Assembly (NCBI RefSeq): GCF_006517625.1 | Contig: NZ_VHQI01000001.1 | Span: 130,180-194,179 of the forward strand | DNA: 64,000 nt | Reading direction: 5' to 3' | Origin: Mixta tenebrionis | GTDB lineage: Bacteria > Pseudomonadota > Gammaproteobacteria > Enterobacterales > Enterobacteriaceae | Part shown: piece by piece, positions 58,999-64,000 of the stretch | How positions within the stretch are numbered: the first letter of the stretch is position 1 | How the letters are laid out: the number at the start of each line of letters is the position of its first letter | Translations under genes and position numbers: made by a program | The notes under the pieces: model-generated | What the model was told of the DNA's origin: nothing | Databases searched by the model: none | The model's input: only the letters and a program-made list of their open reading frames with translations

Positions 58999-60329
58999 TT
59001 ATTCCTGCTGGAATGGGTAAACGTTCCCCAGATCCAGCAAACGCGTCAGCTCATCCAGCGCCTCGCGGCCCTCCGTCAGCAATTGCGGATCGGCCAGATC
59101 GGCCTGGGTAAGACAATCGCGGTAGTGACGATCTACCCATTGGTTCAGGGTAGCAAACAGACGGTCGTTCATCATTACCGCCGGATTCACCGCCTGCTGT
59201 TCGGCCGCGTTCAGCGCCACGCGCAGACGCAGGCAGGCCGGGCCGCCGCCGTTGTTCATACTTTCGCGCAGATCGAACACCATCAGCTCACGAATCGGCC
59301 CGCCGCTCTCCACCAGCTCAGAGAGATAACGCCAGACGCCGGCATGCTGACGCGCCTCCTGCGGCAGCACCAGCAGCATGTCGCCATTATCGCGGCTTAA
59401 CAGCTGGCTGTTGAACAGATAGGTTGCGACCGCATCGCCGACGGAAACGAGATCGTCAGGCACAATCACCGGCGTAAAGTCCGGCACCTTTTCACGCAGT
59501 TCCGCCAGTAGCCGATCCTGATGCAGAAAGGCCAGCTGATGCGCAAACAGCACCTGGCGGTTGCTGACGGCGATAACATCATTATGGAACACGCCCCGAT
59601 CGATCACCGCCGGGTTCTGCTGCGCGAACAGCGTGCGCGCCGGATCAAGCTGATGCAGCCGCGCCACCGCCTCGCTCGCCTCAAGGGTTTGCCGCGCCGG
59701 ATAGCGTGCCGGCACCAGCCCGCCGTGCCCCTCTTCCCGCCCGTAGACAAACAGCTGTACGCCCGGTTCGCCGTAGTCGCCGCCGAAACGGTTATGGTTC
59801 GCCGCCCCCTCGTCGCCAAACATCGCTACCTGCGGCAGCGCATGATGATGGGCAAAATGGCGCGCATCGCGAAAAATAGCGCGCAGCAGCGCGCCGGTAG
59901 TCGTCGCTTCAAGCGCGCGGTGAAACTTGTTGTTGAGGTTAGCTACGGTAAAGTGCGTTTTACCATCCGCGCTGTCGGCCGAGGGCGATACCGTGGCCGC
60001 GTTCGCTACCCACATTGCCGACGCGGAGCTGACGGCGGAGAGCAGCTGCGGCGCCTGCTTAGCCGCTTTCGCCAGCACCTGCGCATCGCTGCCGCTAAAG
60101 CCGAGCCGGCGCAGCGCCGCCAGATCAGGCCGCTCGTGCGGCGGAATCACGCCCTGGGCAAAGCCGGCATCCGCCAGCGCCTTCATTTTCAGCAGCCCCT
60201 GCTTCGCCGCCAGTCGGGGGTTTGAACGCTGATGCTGATGGCGCGTGGAGGCCTCGTTGCCGAATGAGAGCCCGGCATAGTGGTGCGTCAGCCCCACCAG
60301 GCCGTCAAAGTTAACCTCTCTGGCTTTCA

Positions 60330-60330
<1 letters not shown>
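58999..60330 (-). CDS. astB: AstB, N-succinylarginine dihydrolase
   Basis: Second enzyme of the pathway, hydrolysing succinylarginine to succinylornithine, CO2 and ammonia. It has 443 residues (E. coli 447). Amidinotransferase-fold motifs include [26 protein letters not shown] (His) and the catalytic Cys in [15 protein letters not shown]. The start overlaps the astD stop by one base (TAATG). Confidence 0.95.
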
Positions 60331-62826
<2,496 letters not shown>

Positions 62827-62830
<4 letters not shown>

Positions 62831-64000
62831 GACGCTCCTTTTATCAGCGCCTCACAGGCGCGTTCAAAACGGGCCAGGCCTTCCTTTACCTCTTGCTCAC
62901 TGATAATCAGCGAGGGCGCAAAGCGCACTACGTTGGCGCCGGCAATCAATACCATCACCCCTTCTTCCGCCGCCGCCAGGCTAATCTGTTTCGCCCTGCC
63001 GCTGAAGTCTTCATTCAGCACCGCGCCGATTAGCAATCCCAGACCGCGCACCTCTTTAAACAAACGCAGGCGCTGATTAATGGCGTTCAGGCCGTCGGTA
63101 AACCAGCGGTGACGCAGCTGCACGCCCTCCAGCACCTCCGGGCGATTGATCAGCTCCAGCACCTTGCCGCCGACCGCGCCCGCCAGCGGATTGCCGCCGT
63201 AGGTGGTGCCGTGACTGCCGACATTCAGCGTCGCGGCCAGCTTTTCGGTGGTAAGGATGGCGCCGATAGGGAAACCGCCGCCCAGCGCTTTCGCGGTGCT
63301 GAGAATGTCCGGCGTGACGCCGTAATGCATATAGGCATAGAGCGCGCCGGTACGGCCTACGCCGCTCTGTACCTCGTCAAAAATCAGCAGCGCGTTATGG
63401 CAATCGCACAGCGCGCGCAGGCCGCGCAGGAAAGCCGGATCGGCGGGCACTACGCCGCCCTCGCCCTGAATCGGCTCAACGATCACCGCTGCGGTTTGCG
63501 CATTAATCAGCCGCGCCGCAGAGTCGAGGTCGTTAAAGATGGCGTGATCGATGGCGGGCGGCAGCGGCGCGAAATCTTTTGAATAGGCGGGCTGGCCGCC
63601 GGCGGTGACGGTAAACAGCGTGCGTCCATGAAAGGCGTTGTTAAACGCGACGATGCCGCTCTTTTCCGCACCGCTCTGCTCGTGCGCATATTTACGCGCC
63701 AGCTTCAGCGCCGCTTCGTTCGCCTCGGCGCCGGAGTTGCAGAAGAAGACCCGATCGGCAAAGGTGGCGTCAATCAGCTGTTTCGCCAGGCGCAGGATAG
63801 GCGCGTTAGTATAGCCGTTACCGGTATGCCAGAGTTTGGCCGCCTGCTGCTGTAGCGCCTGCTGTAAATCAGGATGCGCATGACCCAGCGCATTAACGGC
63901 GATGCCGCCGGCAAAATCGATATATTCCTTACCGTTTTCATCCCATAAGCGCGAGCCTTCCGCCCGATCCGGTATAAAGCTGGCGGGAGAATAAGCGGGA
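62827..64000 (-). CDS. astC: AstC, succinylornithine transaminase (5' end beyond window)
   Basis: PLP-dependent class III aminotransferase converting succinylornithine to succinylglutamate semialdehyde; it can also act on acetylornithine. About 390 codons are visible, lacking roughly the first 15. Motifs are [60 protein letters not shown] and the PLP lysine in [14 protein letters not shown]. The ast promoter, in E. coli sigma-54/NtrC- and sigma-S-dependent, is outside the window. Confidence 0.95.

Overview
The window is a stretch of enterobacterial chromosome, most likely from an Erwiniaceae member (Pantoea, Mixta or Erwinia-like). That assignment is an inference. It rests on proteins very close to E. 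coli K-12, GC-rich third codon positions, and a gene order that follows the E. coli suf-to-ast segment with accessory genes inserted. No tRNA, rRNA, insertion sequence or CRISPR array was seen.

Layout. 1-2363 (minus): sufC (cut by the window edge), sufB and sufA for Fe-S assembly. 2718-3158: a perfect Fur box and a small unknown gene. 3161-6645 (minus): menI and the FAD/Fe-S dehydrogenase ydiJ. 6860-8345: ydiK and the sRNA rprA. 8415-12105: ppsA and its regulator ppsR, divergent around a 480-base regulatory gap. 12252-15619: aroH, selO and an rflP/ydiV homologue that looks frameshifted near its C-terminus. 15990-18838: nlpC and btuD-btuE-btuC. 19148-26316 (minus): thrS-infC-rpmI-rplT-pheM-pheS-pheT-ihfA, with the thrS operator, the infC ATT start and the pheM attenuator all readable.

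Accessory block, about 26.4-42.9 kb. It holds a 0.8-kb stretch with little coding potential, then treZ-treY-glgX (trehalose from alpha-glucan), then an orphan overlapping spanin pair of phage type on the minus strand. Next comes a tightly overlapped operon of a molybdenum/tungsten formate dehydrogenase, a DUF1641 protein and a cyanide-insensitive-type bd oxidase (cioAB). A DUF554 membrane protein behind a structured leader, ydiY, and the decayed N-terminus of a periplasmic binding protein close the block. The formate operon reads like a self-contained formate-to-oxygen respiratory chain.

From 42.9 kb the E. coli-like order resumes: yniA, yniB, hxpB, kduI-kduD (KdgR-like box), ydjM (LexA box), tcyP, katE (sigma-S-like promoter), osmE, a Bcr/CflA exporter, nadE, cho (LexA box), a Tat-exported SDR and spy. 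It ends with the arginine-catabolic operon astC-astA-astD-astB-astE (astC cut by the edge). An 8-copy octanucleotide repeat overlaps the astE stop codon.
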